Origin: Ensifer adhaerens | GTDB lineage: Bacteria > Pseudomonadota > Alphaproteobacteria > Rhizobiales > Rhizobiaceae | Direction of reading: 5' to 3' | Length of the DNA stretch: 64,000 nucleotides | Assembly (NCBI RefSeq): GCF_002007205.1 | Contig: NZ_LAZS01000006.1 | Span: 930,001-994,000, forward strand | Shown here: positions 28,524 to 38,749 of the stretch, one piece after another | Position numbering within the stretch: position 1 is the stretch's first letter | How the letters are laid out: every line of letters starts with the position of its first letter | Made by a program: the position numbers and the translations under genes | The notes under the pieces: model-generated | The model's input: the letters and a program-made list of their open reading frames with translations, nothing else | Database searches by the model: none | Told to the model about the DNA's origin: nothing

Positions 28524-28907
28524 CTAATTGCCCGTCGGGCGCGGGTGCATCGGCGCCGATTTCACCCGGTCGCCATCGGCGGGAACGCAGTCCAGATAGG
28601 CGGAGAAAACCCAGCCGAGCGTGCCCTTTTCGTTGGCGACCAGCGACCAGCGTTTGCCCTTGTGCTCCCGCTCGCCGACCTGGCCAAGCCTGGCACCGTT
28701 CGGAAGCGTCGCCATCACCCGGCCGTTCGGCGCATCACGCACATTGAGCTCGGTGCCGGTCGGATCCGCGACCGTGCAATCCAGCTCGGCACCGCGCGCC
28801 GGCAAGGCATGGCCGGCCTGCAGGACCAGCGCAACGCCGGCGTACATCCCCAGGCGACCGGCCGATCGTTTCACCGCTTCGCCCTCCGGCTGCACGTCAT
28901 CGGGCAT
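28524..28907 (-). CDS. Exported SH3-domain protein
   Basis: A 127-residue secreted protein: a signal peptide (about residues 10-40, cleaving near PARGAE-L) and one bacterial SH3 domain (GTELNVRDAPNGRVMATLPNGARLGQVGE, then WSLVANEKGTLGWVFSAYLDC), a fold that often binds cell-wall peptides. The start MPDDVQPEG sits inside the last codons of the upstream histidine kinase, suggesting translational coupling. Its role may be to sense or modify the wall in concert with the kinase, which is inference. Confidence 0.75.
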   Translation of the reverse strand: MPDDVQPEGEAVKRSAGRLGMYAGVALVLQAGHALPARGAELDCTVADPTGTELNVRDAPNGRVMATLPNGARLGQVGEREHKGKRWSLVANEKGTLGWVFSAYLDCVPADGDRVKSAPMHPRPTGN

Positions 28908-30597
28908 CCTCCTCCGCCTGCCGCGGCACGATGATCCGCCACTCGATGCCATCGGCATGCATCATCCGTTCCAGCGCGGCGTTCAGGGCCATGCCGAGCA
29001 TGCGTTCCAGCACCAGCGTGCCGAAGCCCTTGCGGATCGGATCCGACGGCTTGCCGTCGAGATCGGCCCCCTCCTCCCGCCAGCGAATGGCGATGCCTTC
29101 ATCCTCCAGTGACCAGCTCAGCTTGACAACCCCTGACGTGTTGGCAAGCGCGCCGTACTTGGTCGCATTGGTCGCGAGTTCGTGCAGCGCCATGCCGAGC
29201 GTCTGGGCGATCTGGGGGTCGAGCCTCAAAGGCGGGCCGGAGAAGATCACCCGCCTCGGATCGTCAGGCGTGAACGGCTGCAACTGGTTCTGGGCAAGCT
29301 CGCGGAAATCGACCCCTTGGGCGGCATTGGCGATCATCAGGTCGGTGGAGCGGGCAAGCCCGGCGATGCGCTTGCGGAAGCTGTCGGCAAAGTCGGCGGC
29401 ACTCTCGGCCGAATAGACCGACTGGTTCAGCATGGACTGGATCACCGTCAGCTGGTTCTTTGAGCGGTGCGCCACCTCGCGCATGAGGAAACGGATTTCG
29501 CCCTCCGCCTTGGTGCGCGCGGCCGCCGCCCGCGCCAACGCCGCCGAGACCTGCTCGACCTCGGCGATGATATGCGGGCGCGGCTCGATCCGCTCGCCGG
29601 CGCCGAGGCGTCGGGCATCCTCGGCCACGAGCTTGACGCCCTGCGACAAGAGCCGCGCGATTGCGAGCGAACCGGCGATCGCGATGCCGGCAAAGATGAT
29701 GCCGCCGAGCGACAGCCACAGGAACGACCAGACGGCCGGCGCATCGACGATCGCGCGCGGCGCCCAGGCGATGATCCGCCAGCCGGTGATCACGGAGAAT
29801 TCGGTCGCCACCCGATACTCCGTGCCGTTCTCCGTGATGTTGCGAACGCCGATGCTGATCGCCGGCACCTTGTCGAGAAAGAACGGCTCCCCGGCCTTGA
29901 CCGCAGCATCCGATGACGTGATGACCTTTCCCGCACCGTCGACGAGGGCCGCGTTCCAGCCGGGCGAGAGCGTGTCGCGGTTGACGGCCTTGGCCATGTT
30001 CTCGGCGTTTTGCGTCAGCGCCAGCAGATACTCTTCACCGGTCGAAAGCTTTGCCGGCAGATAGACGTTGAACACCCATTTCCCGGCGGTTTTGCCGAAG
30101 AAGACGTTGGAAACGAGCGGCGCGCCGTTGTTGGTGAAGGCGCGCTCGATGGAACCCGGGTCCGAGCCCTTGCCGAGCTGCGTGCCGAAGGGAACGCGGG
30201 TGTTGAGCCGCTGGTCATGTTTGCGATCGATGACGATCAGGTAGGAATCCGTTTGCGCAAGCGCCGTCGAGGCTCTCTCGTAGAACGCCTGCAGGTTGTC
30301 CTCTTCGATCGCCCGCGATGTCGACAGAACCTTCAGCGTCGTCAGCATGCCCTCGATGTCACGCTCGACAATACGCGTCACCGATCCGGTCGAGGCCTGC
30401 AGCAGCGACGTGATGACCTGTTCCTGCGCGTCGACGCTGCGCTTTAGCACGACGAGCGAAAATATGAAGGCCGGAACGATGGCGACCAGCAGCAACGACG
30501 TCAGATAGAAACTGAACGGGCGGGTCAGGCGATGACGGGCGCGATCGGCCATCGCCGCCAGGCTATTGGTTGCCCTGCGCTTTCCTTCTTCCGTCAC
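28897..30597 (-). CDS. Membrane sensor histidine kinase of the HWE/HisKA_2 type
   Basis: About 566 residues. Transmembrane helices near residues 30-50 and about 290-310 flank a periplasmic Cache-like sensor. A HAMP-like linker is followed by the kinase core: phosphoacceptor MREVAHRSKNQLTVIQSM, N-box ALHELATNATKYGAL and IRWREEG, near FGTLVLERML. This H-R-x-K-N layout is typical of HWE/HisKA_2 kinases of general-stress and light signalling in rhizobia. I start it at GTG 30597, which has AGGTGACCGGC upstream; ATG 30552 is an alternative. No response regulator adjoins it, and the SH3 gene overlaps its end. Confidence 0.85.
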   Translation of the reverse strand: MTEEGKRRATNSLAAMADRARHRLTRPFSFYLTSLLLVAIVPAFIFSLVVLKRSVDAQEQVITSLLQASTGSVTRIVERDIEGMLTTLKVLSTSRAIEEDNLQAFYERASTALAQTDSYLIVIDRKHDQRLNTRVPFGTQLGKGSDPGSIERAFTNNGAPLVSNVFFGKTAGKWVFNVYLPAKLSTGEEYLLALTQNAENMAKAVNRDTLSPGWNAALVDGAGKVITSSDAAVKAGEPFFLDKVPAISIGVRNITENGTEYRVATEFSVITGWRIIAWAPRAIVDAPAVWSFLWLSLGGIIFAGIAIAGSLAIARLLSQGVKLVAEDARRLGAGERIEPRPHIIAEVEQVSAALARAAAARTKAEGEIRFLMREVAHRSKNQLTVIQSMLNQSVYSAESAADFADSFRKRIAGLARSTDLMIANAAQGVDFRELAQNQLQPFTPDDPRRVIFSGPPLRLDPQIAQTLGMALHELATNATKYGALANTSGVVKLSWSLEDEGIAIRWREEGADLDGKPSDPIRKGFGTLVLERMLGMALNAALERMMHADGIEWRIIVPRQAEEDAR

Positions 30598-30789
30598 GCC
30601 GGTCACCTGCAACGTCCTCGTCCGTTTCCCGCCGGTGGCATGGACGCCTTCGGCGCACGCCGCCGCATGCGGCGCAACCGCCAAAGGGCAACGAAACGCG
30701 ACAGGGAAACGGAATCACCTCGGATGGACTGGGAACCCATGCCGGGATCATGCGTCAAGGATCGAGCAAAGGCAAATGGTTCCGGGCGC

Positions 30790-31725
30790 TTAGCTTCCGG
30801 CGAAGACGCGCTTGGGGCGGAATTCGCCCTCGGCGATCTCTCCGATCGCGACCAGCTTGCCGCGCGCCGTGGCATAGGCCTCGGGCGTCGCCAGCGGTGC
30901 GTCGCGGCCGCGCAGGATGATGGGATTGCCCATCCTCAGGCGGTGCGCCTGGTCGTCGTTGACAGGCACGTGCGGCAGGTTGGAAAGCGCCTCGCCGGTC
31001 TCGATCAGATAGGCATCGAGTGCAGCCAAGCGCTCCTGGTCGTCCTCGATCTTTTCCAAAGCCACGAGGTCGGCAAGCGGCACCATGTCCTCTTCGCCGA
31101 AAGGCGCGACGAAGGTCCGGCGCAGCGACGCGATGTGGCCGAAGCAGCCGAGGTCGCGGCCCATGTCGCGGGCGAGCGACCGCACATAGGTGCCCTTGCC
31201 GCATTCGATCTCGAAATGGGCGAGATTGGGTGCAGCGCCAAGCAGCGTCAGCCGGTGGACCTCGACCTCGCGGGCCGGAATTTCGACCGTCTCGCCGTCG
31301 CGGGCGAGATCGTAGGCGCGCTCGCCGTCGATCTTGATCGCCGAGAACTGCGGCGGCACCTGACTGATGACGCCGGTATATTTCGGCAGCAGCGCGCGGA
31401 TTGCCTCTTCGTTGGGCCTATCAGCCGAGGAATGCGTGACTTCGCCTTCGAGGTCATCGGTCGAACGCTCTTCGCCCCAGGCGACGGTGAATTCGTAGAT
31501 CTTGCGGCCGTCCATGACGTATGGGACGGTCTTCGTCGCATCGCCAAGCGCGATCGGCAGCATGCCGGAGGCCAGCGGATCGAGCGTGCCGGCATGGCCG
31601 GCTTTCTGGGCCTTGAACAGCCACTTGATCTTCGAGACGGCTTCGGTGGAGCCGAAGTCGAGCGGCTTGTCGAGGATCAGCCAGCCCGAGATCGGGCGGC
31701 CCTTGGGCTTACGCGGTTTGGACAT
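30790..31725 (-). CDS. truB: tRNA pseudouridine-55 synthase
   Basis: A 311-residue enzyme converting U55 of the tRNA T-loop to pseudouridine. The N-terminal [17 protein letters not shown] is the family opening and the catalytic aspartate is residue 49 in [34 protein letters not shown]-like and [18 protein letters not shown] segments follow in order ([10 protein letters not shown] at about 136). A PUA-like C-terminus is present. It starts 8 bp after rbfA, in the nusA-infB-rbfA-truB operon. Confidence 0.96.
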   Translation of the reverse strand: MSKPRKPKGRPISGWLILDKPLDFGSTEAVSKIKWLFKAQKAGHAGTLDPLASGMLPIALGDATKTVPYVMDGRKIYEFTVAWGEERSTDDLEGEVTHSSADRPNEEAIRALLPKYTGVISQVPPQFSAIKIDGERAYDLARDGETVEIPAREVEVHRLTLLGAAPNLAHFEIECGKGTYVRSLARDMGRDLGCFGHIASLRRTFVAPFGEEDMVPLADLVALEKIEDDQERLAALDAYLIETGEALSNLPHVPVNDDQAHRLRMGNPIILRGRDAPLATPEAYATARGKLVAIGEIAEGEFRPKRVFAGS

Positions 31726-31733
31726 GAAATCTA

Positions 31734-32141
31734 CTATTCTTCGTCTTCGCTGATCTGGTCGAGATCGCGGCTGACTTCCGGCGAGCGCAGCAGCTCATCG
31801 ATCTTCTTGTAGTTGTCGAAGCTCGTATCGTCGCGGAAACGAACGTCGGGCATGTATTTCATCTGCCGAAGCTGCGGGCCGAGGCGGCCGCGAATGTACT
31901 TGGCATTGCGGTTCAGCGCCTCGATGACTTCGGCATGGTTGGGCACGCCGAGTGGGGTGACGTAGGCCGTGGCGATCTTGAGATCCGGCGACATGCGCAC
32001 TTCCGAGATCGCGATGACGGTCTTTTCGATCACGGGATCGCGGACCTCGCCGCGTTGCAGAACCTGGGTGATGGCAGCGCGCACCTGTTCGCCGACGCGC
32101 AGCATGCGCTGTGAAGGGGCAGAGGATGTGGCTTTGCTCAT
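31734..32141 (-). CDS. rbfA: 30S ribosome-binding factor A
   Basis: A 135-residue late 30S assembly factor. The KH-like fold is seen in [41 protein letters not shown] and [22 protein letters not shown]. An acidic C-terminal tail ([12 protein letters not shown]) is usual in alphaproteobacteria. ATG 32141 follows GGAAAGCCAACGACC. The frame remains open upstream, but that part is not family sequence. Confidence 0.95.
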   Translation of the reverse strand: MSKATSSAPSQRMLRVGEQVRAAITQVLQRGEVRDPVIEKTVIAISEVRMSPDLKIATAYVTPLGVPNHAEVIEALNRNAKYIRGRLGPQLRQMKYMPDVRFRDDTSFDNYKKIDELLRSPEVSRDLDQISEDEE

Positions 32142-32221
32142 GGTCGTTGGCTTTCCAAGGTCTTGTGCCCGCTCGGGCGGCAAACCGTTTTTACTCTTCA
32201 GCGTAATATACCTTCCGTGCC

Positions 32222-32674
32222 TCAGGCACGGGTAGCTCTGATTGACTGCGCCCGCTTTCTTTGGCGCAGCCCCAGAATAACGCCCGTAGCCGTCAACACG
32301 AACGCGGAGAGCAGATGGATCAGTTCGAATTGCGGATGAGCGCAACCCTCATTGATGGCGGCCTGCCATACCTGGTGCTCGGCATCTCCCCAGGATGTGA
32401 TGGCCACCAGCAAGAGGAGGCCGCCGAGAAGGCTCCCGACCCAAAGCAGCGCCCGAAGACGCAAGACCGTGGAACCGATCGCCAGACAGAGAAGCGCCGC
32501 CAGGCCGACCCAATTGGTCAGAAAAGCGGCCACCTCGTTGAGAACTGAGAAATCCTGTCCATCCCATTCGGGATAGAACTTGTCGCAGACTTCCGCAAAG
32601 GCCGGCTCCCACCAAAACGACACAACAGCGGCCAGGGCCGCCGTTGTGCAGATTTGCCGGGCTTTCAGCCCCAT
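32222..32674 (-). CDS. Hypothetical small membrane protein in the infB-rbfA gap
   Basis: A 150-residue membrane protein not recognised. It has an N-terminal signal or helix (residues 8-27), a cysteine-containing segment [20 protein letters not shown], then three more hydrophobic helices (about 45-65, 70-90, 120-140) and a basic tail. Its ATG overlaps the infB stop codon (TAATG), so it is translated by coupling to infB. That makes a real gene likely even though this position is usually empty between infB and rbfA. Confidence 0.65.
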   Translation of the reverse strand: MGLKARQICTTAALAAVVSFWWEPAFAEVCDKFYPEWDGQDFSVLNEVAAFLTNWVGLAALLCLAIGSTVLRLRALLWVGSLLGGLLLLVAITSWGDAEHQVWQAAINEGCAHPQFELIHLLSAFVLTATGVILGLRQRKRAQSIRATRA

Positions 32675-35373
32675 TAGAGCGTCCGGGTGATATGCTCGAC
32701 GCGGAAGCACTCGATCGTATCGCCGGCGCGGATGTCTTCGTAGTTCTCGAAGGCCATGCCGCATTCCTGACCGACGTTGACTTCCGAGACTTCGTCCTTG
32801 AAGCGCTTGAGGGTCTTGAGCTTGCCTTCGTGGATAACGACGTTGTCGCGAACCAGACGGACGCCGACGCCACGCTCGACCTTGCCTTCGGTTACGCGGC
32901 AACCCGCGACCTTGCCGACCTTGGTGATGTTGAACACCTCCAGGATCTCGGCGTTGCCGAGGAAGGTTTCGCGACGCTCGGGCGAGAGCAGACCCGACAT
33001 CGCCGCCTTAACGTCATCCACCAGATCGTAGATGATGTTGTAGTAGCGGATCTCGATGCCGGCACGCTCGGCGGCCGAACGGGCCTGCGAATTGGCACGG
33101 ACGTTGAAGCCGATGATCGCGGCGTTCGACGCTTCGGCAAGCGAGATGTCGGACTCTGTGATACCACCGGCACCCGAATGCACGATGCGCGCACGCACTT
33201 CGTCGGTTCCGAGCTTTTCAAGAGCACCGGCGATCGCTTCGATCGAACCCTGCACGTCACCCTTGATGACCAGCGGGAACTCCTTGAGACCGGAGGTCTG
33301 GAGCTGGGTCATCATCTGCTCGAGCGAGCCGCGCGAGCCGGACTGACGGGCAACCTGCTTCTCGCGGGCGAGACGCTGGCGATACTCGGAGATCTCGCGG
33401 GCACGGCTTTCGTTTTCGACGACGGCGAACTTGTCGCCGGCAGCCGGCGTGCCCGAAAGGCCGAGAACCTCGACCGGCATGGACGGGCCGGCTTCCTTGA
33501 CGTGTTCGCCCTTGTCGTTGACGAGCGCGCGCACGCGGCCCCACTGATCACCGGCGACGATGATCTGGCCCGGACGCAGCGTGCCCTTCTGGACGAGGAC
33601 GGTCGCAACCGCACCGCGGCCACGGTCGAGCTCGGCTTCGACAACCGTACCTTCGGCCGTCCGGTTCGGGTTGGCCTTGAGGTCGAGGATTTCCGCCTGA
33701 AGCAGGATCGCTTCGAGCAGCTTGTCGAGGTTGGTGCCGTTCTTCGCGGAGACTTCCACGTCGAGAACTTCACCGCCCATGGATTCGACGAAGACTTCGT
33801 GCTGCAGCAGTTCGGTGCGAACCTTCTGCGGGTTCGCCGTCGGCTTGTCGACCTTGTTGATCGCCACGATGATCGGAACACCGGCCGCCTTGGCGTGGTT
33901 GATCGATTCGATCGTCTGCGGCATCACGCTGTCGTCAGCTGCAACCACCAGGATCGCGATGTCGGTGGCCTGGGCACCGCGGGCACGCATGGCGGTGAAC
34001 GCCGCGTGGCCGGGGGTGTCGATGAAGGTGATCTTGTTGCCGTTCTGCTCGACCTGGTAGGCGCCGATATGCTGGGTGATGCCACCGGCTTCGCCGGCCA
34101 CCACGTTGGCGTGGCGGATCGCATCGAGCAGCGAGGTCTTGCCGTGGTCGACGTGACCCATGATCGTAACGATCGGCGGGCGCGGCAGCAGTTCCTCGTC
34201 GGAATCGGTTACGTTGAAGATGCCCTCTTCGACGTCGGATTCCGAAACGCGCTTGACCGTGTGGCCGAATTCGCCGGCGATGAGTTCGGCCAGGTCGGCG
34301 TCGATCAGATCGCCGGGCTTCATCATCTGACCTTCCTTCATCAGGAACTTGATGACGTCGACGGCGCGTTCAGACATGCGCTGCGACAGTTCCTGAATGG
34401 TGATGGTCTCGGGCAGGATGACTTCGCGCGAGATCTTCTCGCGGGTTTCCTGCATCTGGCTGCGCTTGAACTTTTCCTGGCGGCGACGCATGGCCGACAG
34501 CGAACGGGCGCGCTGGCCTGCATCCTCGTCGGCAGCGGTGCTCAGCGTCAGCTTGCCCTGACGGCGACCATCGTCACCCTTGGGACGGGCCGGAACCTTC
34601 GCGGGCTCCGGACGCACGACCTTGCCGCGAACCGGACCTGCGCCGGGACGCGGACCACGATCGTCGTCCTTTTCGTTGTCGACCTTGCGGCCGCGCAGAG
34701 CGCCGGCCGGAGCCGGGGTCGGAAGTCCAGTTGCCGCTTCGGCGGGCCGTGCAGCCTGCGGGCGGTTGTCGACGCGACGCTCGGTGGAAGCCGGTGTGCG
34801 AGCTGCCACGGGGCGCTCTTCGACAACCTCTTCGGCCTTGGCTTCGGGCTCGACAGCCGGGCGGGCTGCTTCTTCAGCGGCGCGGCGTGCGGCTTCCTCC
34901 TTCTCCTGAAGGAGACGGGCTTCTTCCTCGCGCTTGCGGCGTGCTTCGTTCTCGGCGCGGATGACCGCTTCTTCGGCATCGCGGATTTGCGCTTCGGCCA
35001 GAGCACGGCGGCGCGCATCGATCTCACCGGCGGAAAGCTGGTTCAGAACGACACCGACACGCGGACGGTTGGCCTGGTTGGCCTCCTGGCGCGTCGAGTG
35101 CTGCTGCGGCTGCGGAGCCGGGCGGCCGGAAGGCTGCGGCTGGGCCGGACGCTGTTCGACCGGGCGTGCTGCGGGAGCCGCGGCAACCGGCGTGATCGGG
35201 CGCTCGTCCTTGGGGCGATGGAAGGGGCGTTTTTTGGTTTCGACCACGACCGCCTTGGTGCGGCCACGGCCCATGTCCTGACGCACGGTCCCCTGCGAAA
35301 CCCCGTGGGGCTTCAGGGTCAGCGTCTTCTTGCCTGCTGCGCTGCCTGTCTTGTCGTCGTTGTTGTCGGTCAT
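32674..35373 (-). CDS. infB: Translation initiation factor IF-2
   Basis: An 899-residue GTPase that places initiator tRNA on the 30S subunit. A long, charged, proline/alanine-rich N-terminal region (about residues 1-300, many Glu/Arg repeats) precedes the IF2-N part. The G-domain has [15 protein letters not shown] (near residue 405), DTPGHAAF and NKVDK. Domains II-IV end in [23 protein letters not shown]. It lies between ylxR and a small membrane-protein gene and is co-transcribed with nusA. Confidence 0.97.
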   Translation of the reverse strand: MTDNNDDKTGSAAGKKTLTLKPHGVSQGTVRQDMGRGRTKAVVVETKKRPFHRPKDERPITPVAAAPAARPVEQRPAQPQPSGRPAPQPQQHSTRQEANQANRPRVGVVLNQLSAGEIDARRRALAEAQIRDAEEAVIRAENEARRKREEEARLLQEKEEAARRAAEEAARPAVEPEAKAEEVVEERPVAARTPASTERRVDNRPQAARPAEAATGLPTPAPAGALRGRKVDNEKDDDRGPRPGAGPVRGKVVRPEPAKVPARPKGDDGRRQGKLTLSTAADEDAGQRARSLSAMRRRQEKFKRSQMQETREKISREVILPETITIQELSQRMSERAVDVIKFLMKEGQMMKPGDLIDADLAELIAGEFGHTVKRVSESDVEEGIFNVTDSDEELLPRPPIVTIMGHVDHGKTSLLDAIRHANVVAGEAGGITQHIGAYQVEQNGNKITFIDTPGHAAFTAMRARGAQATDIAILVVAADDSVMPQTIESINHAKAAGVPIIVAINKVDKPTANPQKVRTELLQHEVFVESMGGEVLDVEVSAKNGTNLDKLLEAILLQAEILDLKANPNRTAEGTVVEAELDRGRGAVATVLVQKGTLRPGQIIVAGDQWGRVRALVNDKGEHVKEAGPSMPVEVLGLSGTPAAGDKFAVVENESRAREISEYRQRLAREKQVARQSGSRGSLEQMMTQLQTSGLKEFPLVIKGDVQGSIEAIAGALEKLGTDEVRARIVHSGAGGITESDISLAEASNAAIIGFNVRANSQARSAAERAGIEIRYYNIIYDLVDDVKAAMSGLLSPERRETFLGNAEILEVFNITKVGKVAGCRVTEGKVERGVGVRLVRDNVVIHEGKLKTLKRFKDEVSEVNVGQECGMAFENYEDIRAGDTIECFRVEHITRTL

Positions 35374-35478
35374 TCCGTTCCGTTCCTAGCGATCAGGGCC
35401 GGATGCGTATCACCTGACCCTGTCTTCCAAATTGTCTCAAACAATGTACGCGATGCCGGCCTGTGCCGGTGACGCGGG

Positions 35479-36186
35479 TCATTGCTGTGGCTTGCCAGCG
35501 CCGCCGTCGGCCCGGACCGGGACGGATCCTCGGTACTTTTCGAGCATGATTGCGCGCTTCACTACACCCTCACCCGCCTGCCCTGCAAGCGCTGCGGCAT
35601 GGATAAAAGCATTACTTCCTAAAAGGCCCTCCATTTCCGCCCCGGTGAAGGGACGGAACGAAGGTATTTCCGTTTCGTCGTCGGCCACGAAGCTCATCGC
35701 CTTGCGGGCCTGGTCTATCTTGCGCACGCCGTCGGCCGCAGCGTCGCTCGCATGGAAAACGGCGAGTGCCGCCAGTCCCCTGACGGCCTGCTCCGTCTTC
35801 GTCGCGCCGGAGATGAACTGGGCCGCCTTGCGCGCCATGTTCATCATTCCGGCCAGCTGCTCGGCGAGCAGCCGGTCGACATCGTCGGCGAGCGTCGCGT
35901 CAGCTTTGACGTCCGCCTTGAGTGCGCGGGCGAAGAACTTCTTCGCCACCGCCTTCTCGATCAGCGCCCGCTCGGCCTTCACCCAGCAGCCGCGCCCCGG
36001 AAGCTGACGCTTCAGATCGGGAACGACCCTGCCGTCGGGCCCGGCCACGAAGCGGATCAGCTCGTCGGGCGAACCGCTTTCGCGGGTGACGATGCAGGTC
36101 CGCGTGCTGCCGCTGCGATCCTTCGGACCTCCGTCCAGAGGCAGGACGTCCGAAGGCAGGCTGTCGGCATCATCAGAGACGGTCAT
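35479..36186 (-). CDS. YlxR-family RNA-binding protein with L7Ae-like extension
   Basis: A 235-residue protein. An N-terminal YlxR (DUF448) domain carries TCIVTRESGSPDELIRFV and the family motif PGRGCWV. A C-terminal region (about residues 105-190) with LAEQLAGMMNMARKAAQFISGATKTEQAVR resembles L7Ae/YlxQ-like RNA-binding folds, so this looks like the YlxR-YlxQ fusion usual in alphaproteobacteria. YlxR proteins modulate RNase P or act with NusA in other bacteria. It starts 5 bp after nusA. Confidence 0.88.
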   Translation of the reverse strand: MTVSDDADSLPSDVLPLDGGPKDRSGSTRTCIVTRESGSPDELIRFVAGPDGRVVPDLKRQLPGRGCWVKAERALIEKAVAKKFFARALKADVKADATLADDVDRLLAEQLAGMMNMARKAAQFISGATKTEQAVRGLAALAVFHASDAAADGVRKIDQARKAMSFVADDETEIPSFRPFTGAEMEGLLGSNAFIHAAALAGQAGEGVVKRAIMLEKYRGSVPVRADGGAGKPQQ

Positions 36187-36191
36187 CGCCC

Positions 36192-37811
36192 TTAAGCGTC
36201 CTGCTCGGCGCCTTCGGCAACGTCGATCGGCTCTTCACCTTCGACCTCTTCGCTCGCAAGGTCCTCTTCCGTGATCCAGCCGGCAGCAAGGCGGGCCTGA
36301 ACGATCATGGCTTCGGCTTCGGCGCGCGAGACGTCGAACTTCGAGAAGGTACCTTCGAAACGCTTGGTCTCGCCGTCCTTGCGTTCGCTCCAGCCGACGA
36401 GATCGTCCGCGGCGCAGCCGGCAAAGTCCTCGATCGTCTTGATGCCTTCCTCGCCCAGCGCAACGAGCATCTGGCTCGTCAGGCCGTCGATCGAGCGCAG
36501 CTCGTCGGCAACGCCGAGTTCCTTGCGCTTGGCATCCATTTCCGCCTCGATGCGGTCCAGGTACTCGCGGGCGCGGGTCTGGATTTCGTTGGCGGTCTCC
36601 TCGTCGAAGCCGTCGATCGACGAAATCTCGTCAAGATCGACATAGGCAAGCTCCTCGACGGCGGCAAAGCCTTCGGAAGCCAGAACCTGGCCGACCATCT
36701 CGTCGACGTCGAGTGCGTCCATGAAGAGGCTGGTGCGCTCGGTGAATTCCTTCTGGCGACGCTCGCTCTCTTCCTGTTCGGTCAAGATGTCGATGTCCCA
36801 ACCGGTCAGCTGCGACGCGAGGCGAACGTTCTGGCCGCGGCGGCCGATGGCGAGCGACAGCTGCTCGTCCGGAACAACCACTTCGATACGCTCGGCATCC
36901 TCGTCGAGAACGACCTTGGCGACTTCCGCCGGCTGCAACGCGTTGACGATGAACGATGCCGGATCCTGCGACCACGGAATGATGTCGATCTTTTCGCCCT
37001 GCAGTTCGCCGACAACGGCCTGAACGCGCGAACCGCGCATACCGACGCAGGCGCCGACCGGATCGATCGACGAGTCGTTCGATACCACCGCAATCTTGGC
37101 GCGCGAGCCCGGATCACGGGCGACCGACTTGATCTGGATGATGCCGTCGTAGATTTCCGGTACTTCCATGGTGAAGAGCTTCACCATGAACTGCGGATGG
37201 GTACGCGACAGGAAGATCTGCGGGCCGCGCTGCTCGCGGCGCACGTCGTAGACGAAGGCGCGGACGCGGTCGCCGTAGCGCATGTTTTCGCGCGGGATCA
37301 TCTCGTCACGGCGGATGATGCCTTCGCCACGGCCGAGGTCGACGATGACGTTGCCGTATTCGACGCGCTTGACCGTGCCGTTGACGATCTCGCCGACGCG
37401 ATCCTTGAACTCGTCGAACTGGCGGTCGCGCTCGGCTTCACGCACCTTCTGCACGATGACCTGCTTGGCCGACTGGGCGGCGATACGGCCGAAGTCCATC
37501 GGCGGCAGCGGGTCGGCGATGAAGTCGCCCAGCTTGGCGTCCGGGTTGCGATCGCGAGCAAGCTCGAGCGGGATCTGCGTGGAATAATCGTCAGCCTTCT
37601 CGACCACTTCCAGAAGACGCTGCAGGCGAATTTCGCCGGTCTTGGAGTTGATGTCGGCGCGGATGTTCGATTCCGACCCATAGCGCGAGCGGGCGGCCTT
37701 CTGGATCGCGTCGGCCATCGCGGCCAGAACGATTTCGCGGTCGATCACCTTTTCGCGCGCGACGGCATCCGCGATCTGCAGAAGCTCGAGCCGGTTAGCA
37801 CTGACTGCCAT
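36192..37811 (-). CDS. nusA: Transcription termination/antitermination factor NusA
   Basis: A 539-residue RNA polymerase-binding protein. In order: the N-terminal RNAP-binding domain ([27 protein letters not shown]), S1 domain ([31 protein letters not shown]), KH1 ([25 protein letters not shown]), KH2 ([23 protein letters not shown]), then two acidic helix-hairpin-helix repeats and an acidic tail. It is the second gene of the rimP operon and itself may control the leader attenuator upstream. Confidence 0.97.
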   Translation of the reverse strand: MAVSANRLELLQIADAVAREKVIDREIVLAAMADAIQKAARSRYGSESNIRADINSKTGEIRLQRLLEVVEKADDYSTQIPLELARDRNPDAKLGDFIADPLPPMDFGRIAAQSAKQVIVQKVREAERDRQFDEFKDRVGEIVNGTVKRVEYGNVIVDLGRGEGIIRRDEMIPRENMRYGDRVRAFVYDVRREQRGPQIFLSRTHPQFMVKLFTMEVPEIYDGIIQIKSVARDPGSRAKIAVVSNDSSIDPVGACVGMRGSRVQAVVGELQGEKIDIIPWSQDPASFIVNALQPAEVAKVVLDEDAERIEVVVPDEQLSLAIGRRGQNVRLASQLTGWDIDILTEQEESERRQKEFTERTSLFMDALDVDEMVGQVLASEGFAAVEELAYVDLDEISSIDGFDEETANEIQTRAREYLDRIEAEMDAKRKELGVADELRSIDGLTSQMLVALGEEGIKTIEDFAGCAADDLVGWSERKDGETKRFEGTFSKFDVSRAEAEAMIVQARLAAGWITEEDLASEEVEGEEPIDVAEGAEQDA

Positions 37812-37856
37812 GTCTTGTCTCCGTTGGGTTGCAGGGGGCTTTACGCACCGCCCGGC

Positions 37857-38477
37857 TTATTCCTCAATAGGTGAATCTTCGTCTTCGAAATTTTCGTTCG
37901 CGGCGCGCGCAGCCTTGGCCTTCTTGTCGGCCGTCAGCGCATCGCGGATCAGGTCGTCGGTCAGGATCAGCCGCGCTTCGGAAAGCGTGGTGAACGGGAT
38001 GACGACGACGGGCTCCTCGCCGTAGGCAACCTGGTCGCGCTCGAGCCGGAAGCCATCGTCGTCCACGGAAACGATCTTGCCGCGGAACCGCTTGCGGCTG
38101 TCGACCAGGACCGACGTCTCGCATTTCAGCAGGTGACCCTGCCAGCGGAAGAAATCGGACTTGCGCACCATCGGGCGGTCAATGCCCGGCGACGACACTT
38201 CGAGATGATACGCCTTGTCGACCGGATCTTCCACATCGAGCACCGGCGAAATGGCCTTGGAGATCTCTTCGCAGTCCTCGACGGTCATGGTGCCGTCGGT
38301 GCGCTCGGCCATGATCTGCAGAGTCAGGCCGTTCTGGCCGGACATGCGTACGCGCACAAGCTGGTAACCCATCGGCACGATCACCGGCTCGATGATATCG
38401 GCAATGCGCTGGTCGAGACCGGTTTCGGTGATCAGGCGCGGTTCAATTGCATTTTCAGCCGTTGTCGTATCGGACAA
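37857..38477 (-). CDS. rimP: Ribosome maturation factor RimP
   Basis: A 206-residue 30S assembly factor. The N-terminal domain includes [18 protein letters not shown] and [24 protein letters not shown], and the linker [14 protein letters not shown] is the family signature. A Sm-like C-terminal domain and an acidic tail follow. It heads the rimP-nusA-ylxR-infB operon. A terminator-like hairpin 31 nt before its start marks a leader attenuator. Confidence 0.95.
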   Translation of the reverse strand: MSDTTTAENAIEPRLITETGLDQRIADIIEPVIVPMGYQLVRVRMSGQNGLTLQIMAERTDGTMTVEDCEEISKAISPVLDVEDPVDKAYHLEVSSPGIDRPMVRKSDFFRWQGHLLKCETSVLVDSRKRFRGKIVSVDDDGFRLERDQVAYGEEPVVVIPFTTLSEARLILTDDLIRDALTADKKAKAARAANENFEDEDSPIEE

Positions 38478-38504
38478 ACGATCATCTCCTCATCGGACCG
38501 GCTA

Positions 38505-38540
38505 ATAAAAAAGAGCGGGTCCTGACGGGCCCACTCTTCA
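38505..38540 (-). promoter_or_regulatory. rimP leader attenuator (terminator-type hairpin)
   Basis: On the minus strand AAGAGTGGGCCC / GGACCCGCTCTT forms an imperfect 11-12-bp stem closed by a GTCA loop, followed by six T. The U-run ends 31 nt upstream of the rimP start codon, so it must be read through for expression. A 'rimP leader' attenuator upstream of rimP-nusA-infB operons in alphaproteobacteria has been described from premature-terminator surveys; this fits that description. Confidence 0.7.
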
Positions 38541-38749
38541 TCTACCGATCAAGAATTTGAGGCTCATATACGCCCCATCGCCGCAAATTGCAAGGCATTG
38601 GGCGGCCCGGCGCAAACGGACGGGCGAGGTGCCGGCGATCATCTTCGCCGACAAGGTCAGTTTCAGCGGGTGGCACTTCGCGTTGTCGGGCCTATAACAG
38701 AAAGCGAACCGCTTCGAGACGACAATCAAGAACGAAGAGAGAAGACGAG

